From Hermodice carunculata (taxonomy: Eukaryota > Annelida > Polychaeta > Eunicida > Amphinomidae), in NCBI GenBank assembly GCA_964020975.1, contig OZ026613.1, positions 118,519,185-118,583,184 on the forward strand: a DNA stretch of 64,000 nucleotides, in the 5' to 3' direction. Under the pieces are notes generated by a model. The model was not told where the DNA came from, ran no database searches, and saw only the letters and a list, made by a program, of their open reading frames with translations. Both the position numbers and the translations under genes were made by a program. Shown piece after piece: positions 27,334 to 39,086 of this stretch. How positions within the stretch are numbered: position 1 is the stretch's first letter; each line of letters begins with the position of its first letter.

Positions 27334-27531
27334 TTGTTATTCTGGACAAACACATTACCAACAAGTGTCTTGTATACACAGCACACCAATAAAGCACACT
27401 CCCCAGAGGAACTAGACAACAGCAGCATTAACACCTTGCTTATCCCCTGGAGTGACCCAATATACAAGCTACTGGCTGGGCCCCAGAGGCTTGGCTCAGG
27501 TCAGGCTACTGGTGGCCTATGTGCACTTTGA
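27334..27531 (+). CDS. 65-codon open frame conserved in both arms (right copy)
   Basis: Twin of 26730-26927, starting MLFWTNTLPTS and ending GGLCAL. It reads outward from the central spacer. Function is unknown, and its coding status is unproven. Confidence 0.25.
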   Translation: MLFWTNTLPTSVLYTQHTNKAHSPEELDNSSINTLLIPWSDPIYKLLAGPQRLGSGQATGGLCAL

Positions 27532-27791
27532 CCAGGGTATTCCACATTCAAAATAATGTATGTATGGCTATGAAGGTCTCTCTTTATGGAACATTAATTA
27601 TACTTTTAATCACAGTCTCATAATTTGACTTGTCACAGAATTGTGTGTGGCCAAGAGACAACACACACACAGCAATATATGACCAGTGATGTAAACTGCT
27701 GGTTCAACCCATTGGAGTCAAGTGACTAAACTTGTAATCTTGGGATAAATTCCTGTAAGATAATATATGAATCTGATCAGCAAGTACTTAC

Positions 27792-27889
27792 CTTTCTACT
27801 AAATCACACTTTTTGCCTTTAATTGGTGCTCCTCTCCTGATTAGTTCCTGTTTCTACTCAAAGACTGTCCACCTCCCATACTCTGCCAT
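27792..27889 (-). pseudogene. SAP-like first exon, right arm, with stop
   Basis: This mirror copy of the left-arm exon starts at the ATG at 27889 and ends at a GTAAGT donor at 27791-27786. It keeps W-T-V-F-E and RRGAP-KGKKCDLVER, and its LVER ending is closer to the SAP consensus than the left copy. The leucine codon of the ELK helix has become TAG, and a one-base indel near the donor makes the exon 98 nt. One arm therefore carries the intact frame and the other the better consensus residues. Confidence 0.6.
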
Positions 27890-27970
27890 GCCTAGCTAGT
27901 GGGCACTCAGTCAAGCTAGGGTGGATAGTACCCCAGAGCCATCTGGTGGTGAAATTTCTGACATGGTCTA

Positions 27971-28167
27971 TTAAAGCAGCTGTATTCAGTGAGCGTTTGC
28001 CAACCTATAGCACGTATTGTCCCTTCTCTGGTATTACGGCAGTCAACGTTAGCAGCTGTTATTCTTGCAGCCATGTTATGAACACTTTGGGCTTCAAGCA
28101 TACCTGTGAAATTGCTGATGTCCCACACAGTATCACAGTGGTTTAAAGAGTTTTGAATATATGACAC
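27971..28167 (-). mobile_element. LINE relic, reverse transcriptase C-terminal part (right half of interrupted element)
   Basis: The minus strand reads NSLNHCDTVWD, then VHNMAARIT and AIGWQTLTEYSCF. This matches the thumb and post-thumb region common in CR1-like LINEs (FxYCxxVW, QxxAARxI, LxWxxLxxR). The frame continues into 26287 and below once the foldback element is excised, as LTEYSCF-KCSYVLTP. The upstream part of the LINE is missing or unrecognisable beyond about 28170. Confidence 0.75.
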
Positions 28168-28504
28168 ACAATTTTTTGTAAACGTGCTGACGGGTAAGAA
28201 TGACCTCGATTTACAGGGACAACCAGCTTGCCATTCGCTAATTTACTCCTGAATCTGTGAGATGTTGCGTCTGTAGCTGCTTCTTTGTGTGTTAACCATT
28301 GCTATATAGCGTTCTGGTAGTTACCAGGCAGTTGGTATTGGCATGCCTACTTTAGGTATCTTCCTGATCATTTCAAGCACGATATGCTTGGTGCCAGTAT
28401 TTTCGAGGAAGACGCATGCGCAACTGTTATGATGTTTGCAGCCTATCACTTTAAGTGCATACATAGAAAACCGTCCTGTTTTGAGAACTGTTCACGTGCA
28501 ATGG
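28168..28504. other. Non-coding stretch
   Basis: Nothing is recognised between the LINE piece and the minisatellite. Confidence 0.5.
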
Positions 28505-29727
28505 ATGATGATACTAGAATGCCAGTAACCTGTCACTTACAGGATCGTGCCACTTTGATTTCAATATACTGTTAACCTGTCACTCACAGGATCGTGGCAG
28601 TTTGATACTAAAATACCAGTAACCTATTTTTGACAGGATCTTGACAATTTGATACTAATATACCAGTGACCTGTCACTCACAGGATCGTGACAGTTTAAC
28701 ACTTATATGCTAGTAGCCTGTAACTCACAATTTGATACTAATATATCAGTCACTTGTCACCCACACGGTCGTGACAGTTTGATCCTAATATACCAGTAAA
28801 TTGTCACTCACTTGTCGGTGACAGTTTGGTATTAATATTTCAGAAACCTTTGCCTAACAGTATCGTGACAGTTTGATAATAATATACAAGAAACATGTCA
28901 CTCACGTGATGGTGATGGTTTGATACTAATATACTAGTAACCTGTCCCTCACAGGATCGTGACAGTTTGATACTAATATACCTGTAACCTGTCCATCACA
29001 GGCTCATGACAGGTTGGTACTAATATACTAGTAACCTGTCACTCACAGTATTGTGACAGTTTGATACTAATGTACCTGTAACCTGTCCATCACAGGCTCA
29101 TGACAGGTTGGTACTAATATATTATTAACCTGTCACTCACAGTATTGTGACAGTTTGATACTAATATACCTGTAACCTGTCCATCACAGGCTCATGACAG
29201 GTTGGTACTAATATACTAGTAACCTGTCACTCACAGTATTGTGACAGTTTGATACTAATATACCCGTGACTTGTCGCTCACAAGAGATCGTTGCAGTTTG
29301 ATACTACTATACCAGTAAGCTATCACTGACAGGTTCTTGACAGTTTGATACGAATATTCCAGTAAGCTGTCACTCACAGGGTCGTGACAGTTTCATACTA
29401 GTATACAAGTAACCTGTCACTCACGTGATGGTGGCAGTTTGATACCGATATACCAGTAACCTTTCACTAAATTGATGGTGACAGTTTGATGCTAGTAACC
29501 TGTCACGATCCCGTGAGTGACAAGTTACTGGATCGTGACAGTTTGATAATAATATACCAGTAACTTCTCACTCACAGGATCGTGACATTTTGATAATATT
29601 ATACTATAACCTGTCACTCACAGGATCGTGACTGTGTGATACCAATATACCGCCAACCTATCACTCGCAGGATCGTGACGGTTTGACATTAATATACCAG
29701 TAACCTGTCACTCGCAGGATTGTGCCA
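28505..29727 (+). repeat. 47-bp minisatellite with internal dyad and a 94-bp higher-order block
   Basis: About 26 units follow the pattern CAGTAACCTGTCACTCACAG, GATCGTGACAGTTTGATACT, AATATAC. Most units contain CTGTCAC facing GTGACAG across about ten bases, so each can fold as a hairpin, plus a smaller CCTGT/ACAGG dyad. Within 28981-29262 a two-unit block (94 bp) is repeated three times (starts 28981, 29075 and 29169) with few differences, marking the youngest expansion. TGACAG is also the core of TALE-homeodomain (MEIS/TGIF) sites. Confidence 0.95.
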
Positions 29728-30277
29728 CCCAGCAGGGAACTTTTCCCTCGCGCCTTTTTTCTGTCGATGCTGGACGGGCGCGTGATCCAACGTTTTTAAC
29801 CAGGATCTCCAAACGGCACATTCGATTTGTAGGGTGCAAATTTGGTCATTTAGAATTCAGGAAATTTGTATTTTCTGCTGGGTTATTCTGGCGGTAACAT
29901 AAAATCGAATGTTAATGTAGAGTACCATTTTCTTATCGGCCCATGCGTTTAGCTCAGATATCACTATGAGAAAAGCCTCTTTTTCTGCGTCTGTCCAATA
30001 ACAGAGGGCAAAGCACTCACGTGAGGCAGTTTAACCATCTGCTTATGAGTTTGGATCAGCTGCAGACCATTTATAACTTTACCACATTACATACATTTAA
30101 CAACATGTATCCAATTTATGATCAAAACAATGTTCTTACAAACAAGAACAAAGCATCAATGCGATTTGAACAAGCACATTTTCTACGATACGAAGGACCC
30201 CTGAATCATGTGCATATTCTTGCTTTAACTTCCAGTTTAACTATGTTGAATCCGCGACATGTACTTGTAAATGTAAA
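29728..30277. other. Non-coding stretch
   Basis: No gene is recognised. A plus-strand frame running into the (CA)n tract is not supported by any motif. Confidence 0.5.
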
Positions 30278-30420
<143 letters not shown>

Positions 30421-32788
30421 TTAGGTTACAAACTGCTTCTATTAGTGGACAGCATTTTCTCTTGTAAAAACCTGCATGTAGCATTTAAATTGATAATTGT
30501 CAACCAGATATTGATTGGTGGTCTCCAGCCTTGATATCCTGACAGAAAGAGGATCCCAATTAACCATAATTAGCACAGCATGCAACGACTGCCATGGTAG
30601 CCACAGGGACGTCTCACGTGCCATCAATAAGTTGGACGTAGAAGACCAAGGGCTGGGTTTGCCATCTGGAATTCAATACGAGCCGAGACTGAAGAACTCA
30701 ATCAGTGCGCACTTCCATTTTCTTTCTCATTTTCCAACCTGCGACTTTATTACACGTGCAGGATTACAGTAATGATTGCTACTGATGAAAAGAGATAAAT
30801 CAGGGCAAAGAAGACGAAAAAAAAAGTAAATTTCCAATTTATTGGCGCTGATCACCTCGGTCTGCACACAGGACGTATGTAAGCCTGCTTCTATCAGCGC
30901 CACAATCAATACCGGCACAGAAGCACTCCGGCTCAACAACAATTTAGCTTCAAACCAATGTTTAAACTGGTTCTTTAGTACCAAACTTAATAGCAGTCCA
31001 CAAAATATTTACCGATAATTCTACCAATATCCTGTGTGGCTACACCAAGGTTGATGGAAGGTCAGCCTTTCAGATACTTCGTGAGGACAATCTCTTCCCA
31101 ATGGCCAATTGCGCTATTCCTCCGCGGCTGTTCCAGTGTGAAGGCGAGTCTTTATTAATACGCTGCAATTCAATGTCAGTTACGGATTAACAGCTTTACT
31201 GGGGTACGATCTGCTTGACCTTAAGATGTTTTATGATAAGTATTTGCGCAATGCGAGTTGTTTTGTCCAGAAAGCAAATACATATAAACTCTCAGCATAA
31301 TATTGTCCTGCGCTTGTGCGGTCGTACTTCAAACACCTGATACTTCCAGAAATATTGAAGTTAATGTCCTACTAGGCAAATTGAATTCACACTTATATGC
31401 ATTGCTTACACAGCAATCTCTATGCTGAATTGACCGCAAGGCTTTGCAGAACCTGCATTGAAAGCAGACAGCAAACTTAGCAATGTGGTTTTCATAAATA
31501 TTTAAACATAGCTTGATATACCTTTAACTCGAAATGAACACGCGTGTGATGTGATGATCACAATACATGTTAACGCAAAATTCACGTTTCGCAATATTTT
31601 ATTAAAATAAGTTTGTCGCAAAAGTGATACAAAAAAATAAGAAAAAAATGACCACTAATTTTGTTTTAAAAAAATTTTGGTTACACACTATAAAAAAAAA
31701 AAAAAATTCTTGAACAATGCGCTTAAAGGTTCATTGATTAATATTATTTTCCTTTGATTGCAATGATAGAATCAGTTTCAGCGATCTAACCGTGTAAAAC
31801 GGCTGGTTGGTGCAGGGACCTGTTGTCTGTTAGTAACATGTATAGGTTAACATGGTCCATTAACTACCAAGTCAATATAAAAATATTTTGTTCATTTCTT
31901 AAGATTGTATCGGAGCTAGAACTTGCAAATTGTAGACATGCGACACCCAACATATGTATCCACCAAACTTTGTCTACATTGATGTGTGTGTGTGTGTGTG
32001 TGGGGGGGGGGGTAATCATAACTTTCTTTTCTTCAATGCGCCGCAGGGGTTAATCTGTCACCATGGTCCTTTTATTGCTCTGTTTATGCCGTGTATCCTG
32101 GAACTTGCAGCCCGTTCATCGTGTTTAAGGTCGGTGTTACAAGCAGTCTTGGAATTTTTTACATATACAGGGGTGCTGCACGCTTCAACCTAGGTCATCT
32201 ACACACACTGGGGAAGGTAGCCAGGTTAATGGAATTACCTGGTTTTATTGCACTTGGACGCCAAAAAAGTTAAAAGATTGTCAATAGATAGTACTATCGA
32301 TTATGTCTTCATCACATGATCAAATCTGGTCTCTTGTGAAAAGGGTGTGGCTTATGACATATTCTCTTGTTGCTTGTTACCTACTGTAACCGAGGTTTAT
32401 TGATTATAGAACTTGCAATACCTAAGCTGCAACGTGTCGTTGAAAACAAAATCTGTCTTTCCACTATACTATACAAACAAGAGCAACACACAGACATCTT
32501 GCGTGTAGCTCTGAAGAAAATCAGACCCCACAAAAATACCACAAACGTATTTATTTTGTGAACTTCTAATTCCCGATACATGTCATTTTACGCCTTTGGC
32601 TTTTATTTAATTCAAGTAATTCGCTTTCGCCTGACAGGGGATAGTCTGTAATGTTTAAATCCGAAATTCTTACGCACCAGGTATGCAAATGTATAAACAA
32701 TATTTCTTCTACTTTATGATATGCATTTTATGCTTTTCTTTTGAACTTTTGTTTTTGACAAAGTAATCAAATATACATATATATACAT

Positions 32789-32819
<31 letters not shown>

Positions 32820-33032
32820 AATATATATATATAAATATATATATACTCAAATTCATACTTTCGTCAAAAGCAACATTTTCTATCAAAATGTAGTGTCTTC
32901 GCGCATACTTTTTAAGCTTAATGGTTCCTCAAAATATTCGGCACTAAAATACGAATATAAACCTAAAACAATTAGAAAAAAGAAAGCTGAAAGTCACCTG
33001 ATGGCATAGTGCATTTCAGGAGTCAGCTTTTT
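30421..33032. other. Non-coding stretch with minor repeats
   Basis: No gene is recognised. It contains a (GT)n run ending in G11 (31983-32012) and an interrupted (AT)n/AAATAT tract (32767-32845). Confidence 0.55.
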
Positions 33033-33058
33033 GGGGGGAGGGGGCGGGGAGGGGGTGG
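33033..33058 (+). other. Strong G-quadruplex candidate
   Basis: Four long G runs (G6, G5, G4, G5) are separated by single bases and followed by TGG. It satisfies the usual quadruplex pattern with one-base loops, the most stable class. Confidence 0.75.
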
Positions 33059-34794
33059 TATCGTAAACATGAGAAGGAAATAAGCAACTGGATGTAGCAC
33101 CTGACAGTGTACAGACTCTTTAGAAATCAGCAAAAATACGTCTTCGAGCTTGAAGGTGCAATCTGAATCTTGTATATTGCTCAAATGACTGTTGAGTCGA
33201 TTGTGTTAGAAAGCACATAAACACACACATCGTTTCACAAGCCAATCGGTAACAAGAAGCCGAGTTCAAGCACTCAATGAAGTGGGTGGCTGAAGCCCTG
33301 CTATGTTTAACTGATGCATGGAAAAGGCGACCTGAGGCATAGGAAAAGACGCCAAAAGCAAGCAGCAAACAGCGCGTGCTCTCCTTGTACGTTATTCCCT
33401 GATCTTTACAATAAGGGAAGCTGAAGTGCATGCACACATTGACTTTCTGAATATCAAGCAGAATTAAGAGATAAAGAGGGAAGCCATGATTACAGTCTTG
33501 TTTCCCTAGTCAGCCACGCAATTATTCAGTATTTGTTTTTTGGTGGGCAGGAAGGCCTCGCCAGCACGACAACAATCAAAGCACTATGCTTATCTTTATG
33601 ATCATTTCTAAAGAAATCATTCTAGTGTTCTCAAATGACTGCTTTTCTTTCATGGAAGTTGGAATGCAGGTCATAGCTCTTTGTTTACTCGATGAGAGAG
33701 AATCTTTGTCTCAGCAATTATGACGCATGTGTGATATCTTGAAGAAGTCTGAGGGGAAATTGCGGCACTTGGAGAGGGCACACGGAAATCCGGCTCTGAT
33801 TGATATCCCATTTTGAGGCTGTTAACTGTTTTCCTGTGGGTATAACGAGTCACTGACATATTGTCATATTTTGCCTAATTTCAACAATAATACATGCAGG
33901 TAGATGAGTAAGATTCGCAAAACGTAGCTTGTTTGAATACCTTACAAGACTCCTTGTCTGTTTGGTAACATGCAGGATGATCAGGATGGACTCGGGAAAG
34001 CAACGAGAGACAAGAAAAGGTGCCCTAAAAGATGAGCTACGTGGCGTATTGACACCGTACCGCCACTCAAACAGCCCGAGAACCCAAAGAATTAATCTGG
34101 CAGTCGGGCCGGCATCTGGCACCACATTTACCAACCACGGTTTCAAATATTCAAATAAAATTACATCGCCTCCTAAATGCAGATGCAGCTGGTTGTACAT
34201 TCTATTCAAAAGTCCCTGCGCCTATTTGGAACACTACTGACCTCTAGTGACAGAAACCTGAATGAGGCTGTGGTGGATACCAATTTAAGTCCCCATTCAC
34301 TTACATATTAAATTTGCTTACTTTGATAGTTCATATCTATTATCAAAACACTTTTAAATATAACCATTGTGTTATCCTGCTAAGAAAAAACTCTAGGGGG
34401 GAAATCTTCAGTGTTTTGACTTTTCATAATTGCCGCTGATATACATTTTACTGCAGTTTTGATACCCTGTACAGTTGGACCCAAAACCAGAATTACTGAG
34501 TTTTGGCCTCTATAGATTCTAGGCACTTTCAGCAGCAGCAGTTTAATAAAATATGGGTTTTTATGAATATATAATTAGCTATCACAAATATATTTATTTT
34601 AAAGCTCTATTGACTTGCTAATAGAGCAAATTGATGAGTACAGACCTCGTTGCTAATCAGGACTGAATGATATGCCGATGAGACGTGAATATTGGACCAC
34701 ATTTTTTTCATTTTTTGATCTCCCAGGTAGTAAAAATTACACACCCAAATATTTACATTCAATCTTACTTGTAACATTGCAAGTATCGGAGAGA
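33059..34794. other. Non-coding stretch
   Basis: Open frames of about 100-119 codons occur on both strands near 33.1-34.2 kb and overlap each other, with no domain or splice context. I see no gene. Confidence 0.5.
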
Positions 34795-35170
34795 GCCCGG
34801 TGTGTTATGAGAACATAACACATGAGCCGTGTGTGTTATGGGACCACAACACATGTGTCCCGCCCACATTCCAGTAAGCTACGCCCACCTGGGTTCCAGG
34901 AACTTAACACTTGAACGTCGTGGGAAAATCAATTTCTAGTCGTTTCTCTTAATTCTATGTATTAAATTTCTAAGTTCGTTGTAATTGACCAGAAAAAATA
35001 AGAGAGAAATGTAAATATAAGCAATGAGGGTCGCTTGTGTGTGTATGTTATGGCATAATGTCGCGGGTGATTGAAGCTGACATCGGGCGAGGCGGACTGG
35101 CGTGCGCTGCACCCACAATGCCAGTTTCAATCACGCGCGTCGATATGCCATAACACACACAGAATCGATC
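34795..35170. mobile_element. Hairpin cluster, probable MITE
   Basis: Arms at about 35029-35080 and 35120-35170 are inverted and roughly 80% identical over 50 bp, sharing GTGTGT-GTTATGGCATA and GCG-GTGATTGAA blocks around a GC-rich 40-bp loop. About 200 bp upstream, TGTGTTATG and CATAACACA form a perfect 9-bp stem with a four-base loop (34801-34822), followed by TGTGTTATGG/CCACAACACA. The GTGTTATGG core is common to all arms, which suggests one element or repeated insertions of a family. No coding capacity is present. Confidence 0.55.
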
Positions 35171-35659
35171 TTTATTTTTCCTAAATGAATGACTGGTTCT
35201 AAATAATGTATTCAACATATTATACTTTGTAATAAAATGATATAAATCATGTTGCCATGAAACCTTTTTTTATACATTAACAGACTACATCACAGTAACT
35301 TTGGCAACAATGAATCACACACAATGAAGACCTGTTTTCCCTTATTGTTTTAGTCCTACATGCATAGGGTTGTTCTAACAAAATAACACAATGGCTGTAT
35401 TCGAAAGCGTTTTTATATTATAGATATGAGCTAGAAAAATAAGAAATTCGACATGTAAGTGAAAGGGGACTTGATTTGGTTTCCACCCCAGCCTCCTTCT
35501 GGTTTCTGCCACCAGGGCGTAGTAGCATTCCAAATATGGCAGGCACTTTTAAATAGGGTGTATCGTGTTTCAAACTTTTCAGGAGAGACACAGCATCCAA
35601 CATACAAAACTCTAAGTAGAAAGTTTTGATTTCTTATAAATATATCTGTGACAAACTGA
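35171..35659. other. Non-coding stretch
   Basis: No gene is recognised. The downstream end borders the 5' truncation of the following LINE. Confidence 0.5.
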
Positions 35660-37092
35660 CTTAAAAATGTTTTTTCTTGACATAAACAAAGCTTTTGATC
35701 GTGTTTGGCACGATGGTCTATTGCACAAATTAGTGCTCCGTGGCATATCGGGTTCTCTGCTTGATTGGTTTAAAATTATTTATTTGATCGCCAACAGCGC
35801 GTTGTACTATATAGAAAGGCATCTCAGTGGAGCAAATACCGGTGTCCCCCAGGGCTCTGCATTAGGGCCGCTGCCGTTTTTTTAATTTATAGATGATAGT
35901 GGACGTTGTTCGATTGAAAATTGAACTCTTTGCAGATGATATATCCTTATATTTTAATGTTGATTATCCATATCTGTCAGCAATCATGATGAACGTTGAC
36001 CTTTCTTTCATGGAGGCTTGGTCTCAAGATTGGTTTGTAACTTTCAACGCTTTGAAAGAAGCCATGCTCATTTCTCGCAAAAGGAACCAGGTGAATCACC
36101 CTCCTTAATTGGACATCCGATCGATAATGTAGACCTGCATAAACCTTTAGGACTTTTGCTTCCATCTGATTTAAGGTGGCATGATCACATAAATACGATA
36201 GTCATAAAAGCTACTAAGCAGCTCAACATTTTGAAAACTTTGCAATATAGCCTTGGTAGAAAGACTCTTGAAATGATATACATCTCTTTCATTAGACCTT
36301 AAGTGGAATATGGTTACATTATCTGGGATGGCTGCACCCGGGCGGATGCATTGAGGCTTGAAATCATTCAGCTGGATGCTGCCCGTGTCATATCTGGCGC
36401 CATGCGGACTACACCAAATGCTAAGTTATATGAAGAAACTGGCTTTACGTCATTGGCAAAACGCAAAGAAACTAGGAAAATCATAAATTTGTACAAAATC
36501 AACAATAATTTAGTCCCAGAATACCTCACTAATATTATTCCAAATGATCTAAATCACAATAGAAGATACAATACCAGACAGACGCCAGATATACCACTTT
36601 TAGAATTAGAACTAAACTCTTTGACACGTCTCTTTTCCTAGCCACAACCAAACTTTGGAACCAACTTCCTTCTGAAGTACGAAATTCAGAGTCTTTGTTT
36701 AATTTCACACAGAAAATTACCCAGAATGTACCTGAATCAGTTAAGCAAACTCAACTTTATTATGTTGGTAAACGATTCCCGGCAGTCATCCACGCTAGAC
36801 TGCGCATGGGCCGCAGTCAGCTGAGTGCTCACCTGTTTAATATTGGTGTTATTGATTTTCCAGATGAAGATGGGCGCAAGACATTGAAGATGTTTGGTAT
36901 TATTTTTTTGTCTGTCCCTATCATATCATCCCAAGGAAAGTTCTCCACAGCGTTGTAATAGAGTATGCATCGTTTAGTCTGGAAAAAATCTTGTATGATC
37001 CTTCAGGCTGCAGTTTCGAAAACAATAAACATATATTTCTGGGTGTCCATGACCATATATTAAAAAATGGACGCTTTCAGTCCATGCCATAA
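35660..37092 (+). pseudogene. 5'-truncated LINE reverse transcriptase
   Basis: The plus-strand non-LTR reverse transcriptase starts at its palm: FLDINKAFDRVWHDGLL (about 35670), GVPQGSALGPL (about 35845) and the catalytic FADD (35929-35940). An HKPLG block follows near 36140, a Y-I-FIRP segment ends at a stop near 36301, and VEYGYIIWDGC starts at 36304. Then come IQLDAARVISGA and a C-terminal RLRMGRSQLS block (about 36800) leading to a degenerate Cys knuckle (FVCPYH, about 36910), with a final stop near 37090. The endonuclease and N-terminal reverse transcriptase are absent, as expected from incomplete target-primed reverse transcription. At least five frame breaks or stops occur. The sequence is of the CR1/Jockey-like group but clearly a different lineage from the 38.8-kb element. 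No simple-repeat tail is obvious. Confidence 0.85.
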
Positions 37093-37985
37093 CACAATTC
37101 AATTAGTTCGTTGTTAATCCCACGACTGTTACTTTGCTCAGAAAATATATTTACATCTTCTCACATTTAGCATATGATTATTTATATCTTTATAACCCCA
37201 CTGTCTGTCTTGTTACACTTGTGGTGTCTTCCTTCAACTTGATGTAGAGTGCGATGCTCTGTGGCCCGTTTACGGTGGATGAAAAGTGTACCCAAAGCAT
37301 CGCACTTGGTACTGTGTTGTTTCGTCTGTCCTGTCCATCCGTCTTTCTGCCAAAAAAGGGGTTAGTGAACGGTTTTGCCCTTCTCCTCAATTGTATTCGT
37401 TCGTAACAAATAAGTTTAAACCAACTGACTTACCCTTCATCCTACAGGAAAACCCTTCAACACGAAATGAAAACATTTTAAACCAACAACCTTTCTGTCG
37501 TAACTGTCAAAGTCCTTGTCTGCACCAGAGACACGCTAAGTCAGGCAAACTCAGAAAGTAGCCACGCGACAGGTATATACCGTGTCAATCCTCGCTTAAT
37601 CAAACGCTTGTATTTTTCTTTTTAAACACGTGAATATAACGAGTTAAGACTTTTCCGCATAATGATTGGTCAGGTTTGGTGAACATCCTTAGGCTGCTCC
37701 CTGATCGAGACCACGCCTGTGAAAGCTAGCTAGCTTTCATGTCATCTCCCAAGCCATGACCCAGAACTCGCGCTGCTGTCTTGAGCGCAACATACTTTTC
37801 ACGCATGAAAAATACATTCTCTTCATAGATAAACTGTTCAATTTGCTTCGAATCTATTTTGGTCAATTTTTTTTGTAAGTTTTACATTCACGTGTCTATA
37901 ATAATTATCACTATATTTGATAAGTGTATAATTTTTAACCCTTCCATGGGTCTAATAAGCGTCTTGCCTTCAGGCGTAATAAGAA
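37093..37985. other. Mostly non-coding, with LINE 3' UTR at its start
   Basis: The first 100 bp may be 3' UTR of the preceding LINE. Further on is a 20-bp perfect palindrome, TGAAAGCTAGCTAGCTTTCA (37720-37739). No gene is recognised. Confidence 0.5.
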
Positions 37986-38085
37986 TGATAATGTTTATGT
38001 TGATGATAATGATAATAAAAATAATTTATTTGGAAAACTACCCCTTTACAACGGGGTCAGTAATCAAACGAGGTTATTTCATGCT
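37986..38085 (-). mobile_element. LINE 3' end with (ATT/ATC)n tail
   Basis: On the minus strand the sequence ends with a TAAAGGGGTAGTTTTCCAAA-type block and AATAAATT, then a (TTATTATCAT)-like trinucleotide tail (37986-38020). The block resembles the 3' end at 6147-6216, which also precedes a trinucleotide tail. Both are probably 3' termini of related LINEs. The extent beyond 38085 is unclear. Confidence 0.6.
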
Positions 38086-38703
<618 letters not shown>

Positions 38704-38800
38704 TACCTAAGGTATCACATTTGAGTTCAAGAATTTGCATAGAAGTTTCACAGCCAGCACCTTCACGAGATACCATAAGGGAATGCCACGCTTTGTTAAG

Positions 38801-38836
38801 GAATAGAATAGAATAGAATAGAATAGAATAGAATAG
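38801..38836 (-). repeat. LINE 3' tail, (CTATT)n
   Basis: Just over seven five-base units directly follow AATAAAG of the LINE 3' UTR. Such short tandem tails replace poly(A) in many CR1/L2-type LINEs and are thought to reflect reverse transcriptase slippage at the 3' end of the RNA template. Confidence 0.9.
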
Positions 38837-39086
38837 CTTTATTTGGTCTAAACAAAATTACACAATGTGTTACAAGAATAAATTTATATGTTTAAAAACC
38901 AGGAGACCATACATTAAGACTCCGAAGAGTCGCTGACATGTAGGCCACCGTAAAGATATACTATATTTAATTACTATATTTAAACTCATACGCTATAAGA
39001 TTTCTAACACATTACTATAGGCTGAATGATAACAGAGATTACATAACTTAAGTTGATAGACCAAGTGACAATAATAATACATATGA

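Larger units (their letters stand above)
26288..27970. mobile_element. TTAA-flanked foldback DNA element with long inverted arms and SAP-like exons
   Basis: Two inverted arms of about 700 bp (26290-26996 and 27265-27970) surround a 268-bp spacer. By eye the arms differ by about 18 substitutions and three small indels (about 2.5%). The termini are TAGACCATGTCAGAAAT on the left, with its complement on the right. Both flanks carry TTAAA (26283-26287 and 27971-27975), and removing the element restores the reading frame of the host LINE, so this is an insertion with target-site duplication of TTAA or TTAAA. TTAA targets are known for the piggyBac and Kolobok superfamilies. piggyBac ends usually start CCY, which these do not. 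No transposase is visible. Each arm carries a short SAP-like first exon and a 65-codon open frame (listed separately). Confidence 0.8.

Noticed and set aside
26288-27970. Palindrome as an assembly hairpin artefact
   Set aside because: The arms differ by about 18 substitutions and three indels, and the flanks form a clean insertion with target duplication. An artefact would give near-identical arms.
28505-29727. CRISPR-like regular repeats
   Set aside because: Units are contiguous without unique spacers, units vary, and the context is an animal genome. It is a minisatellite.
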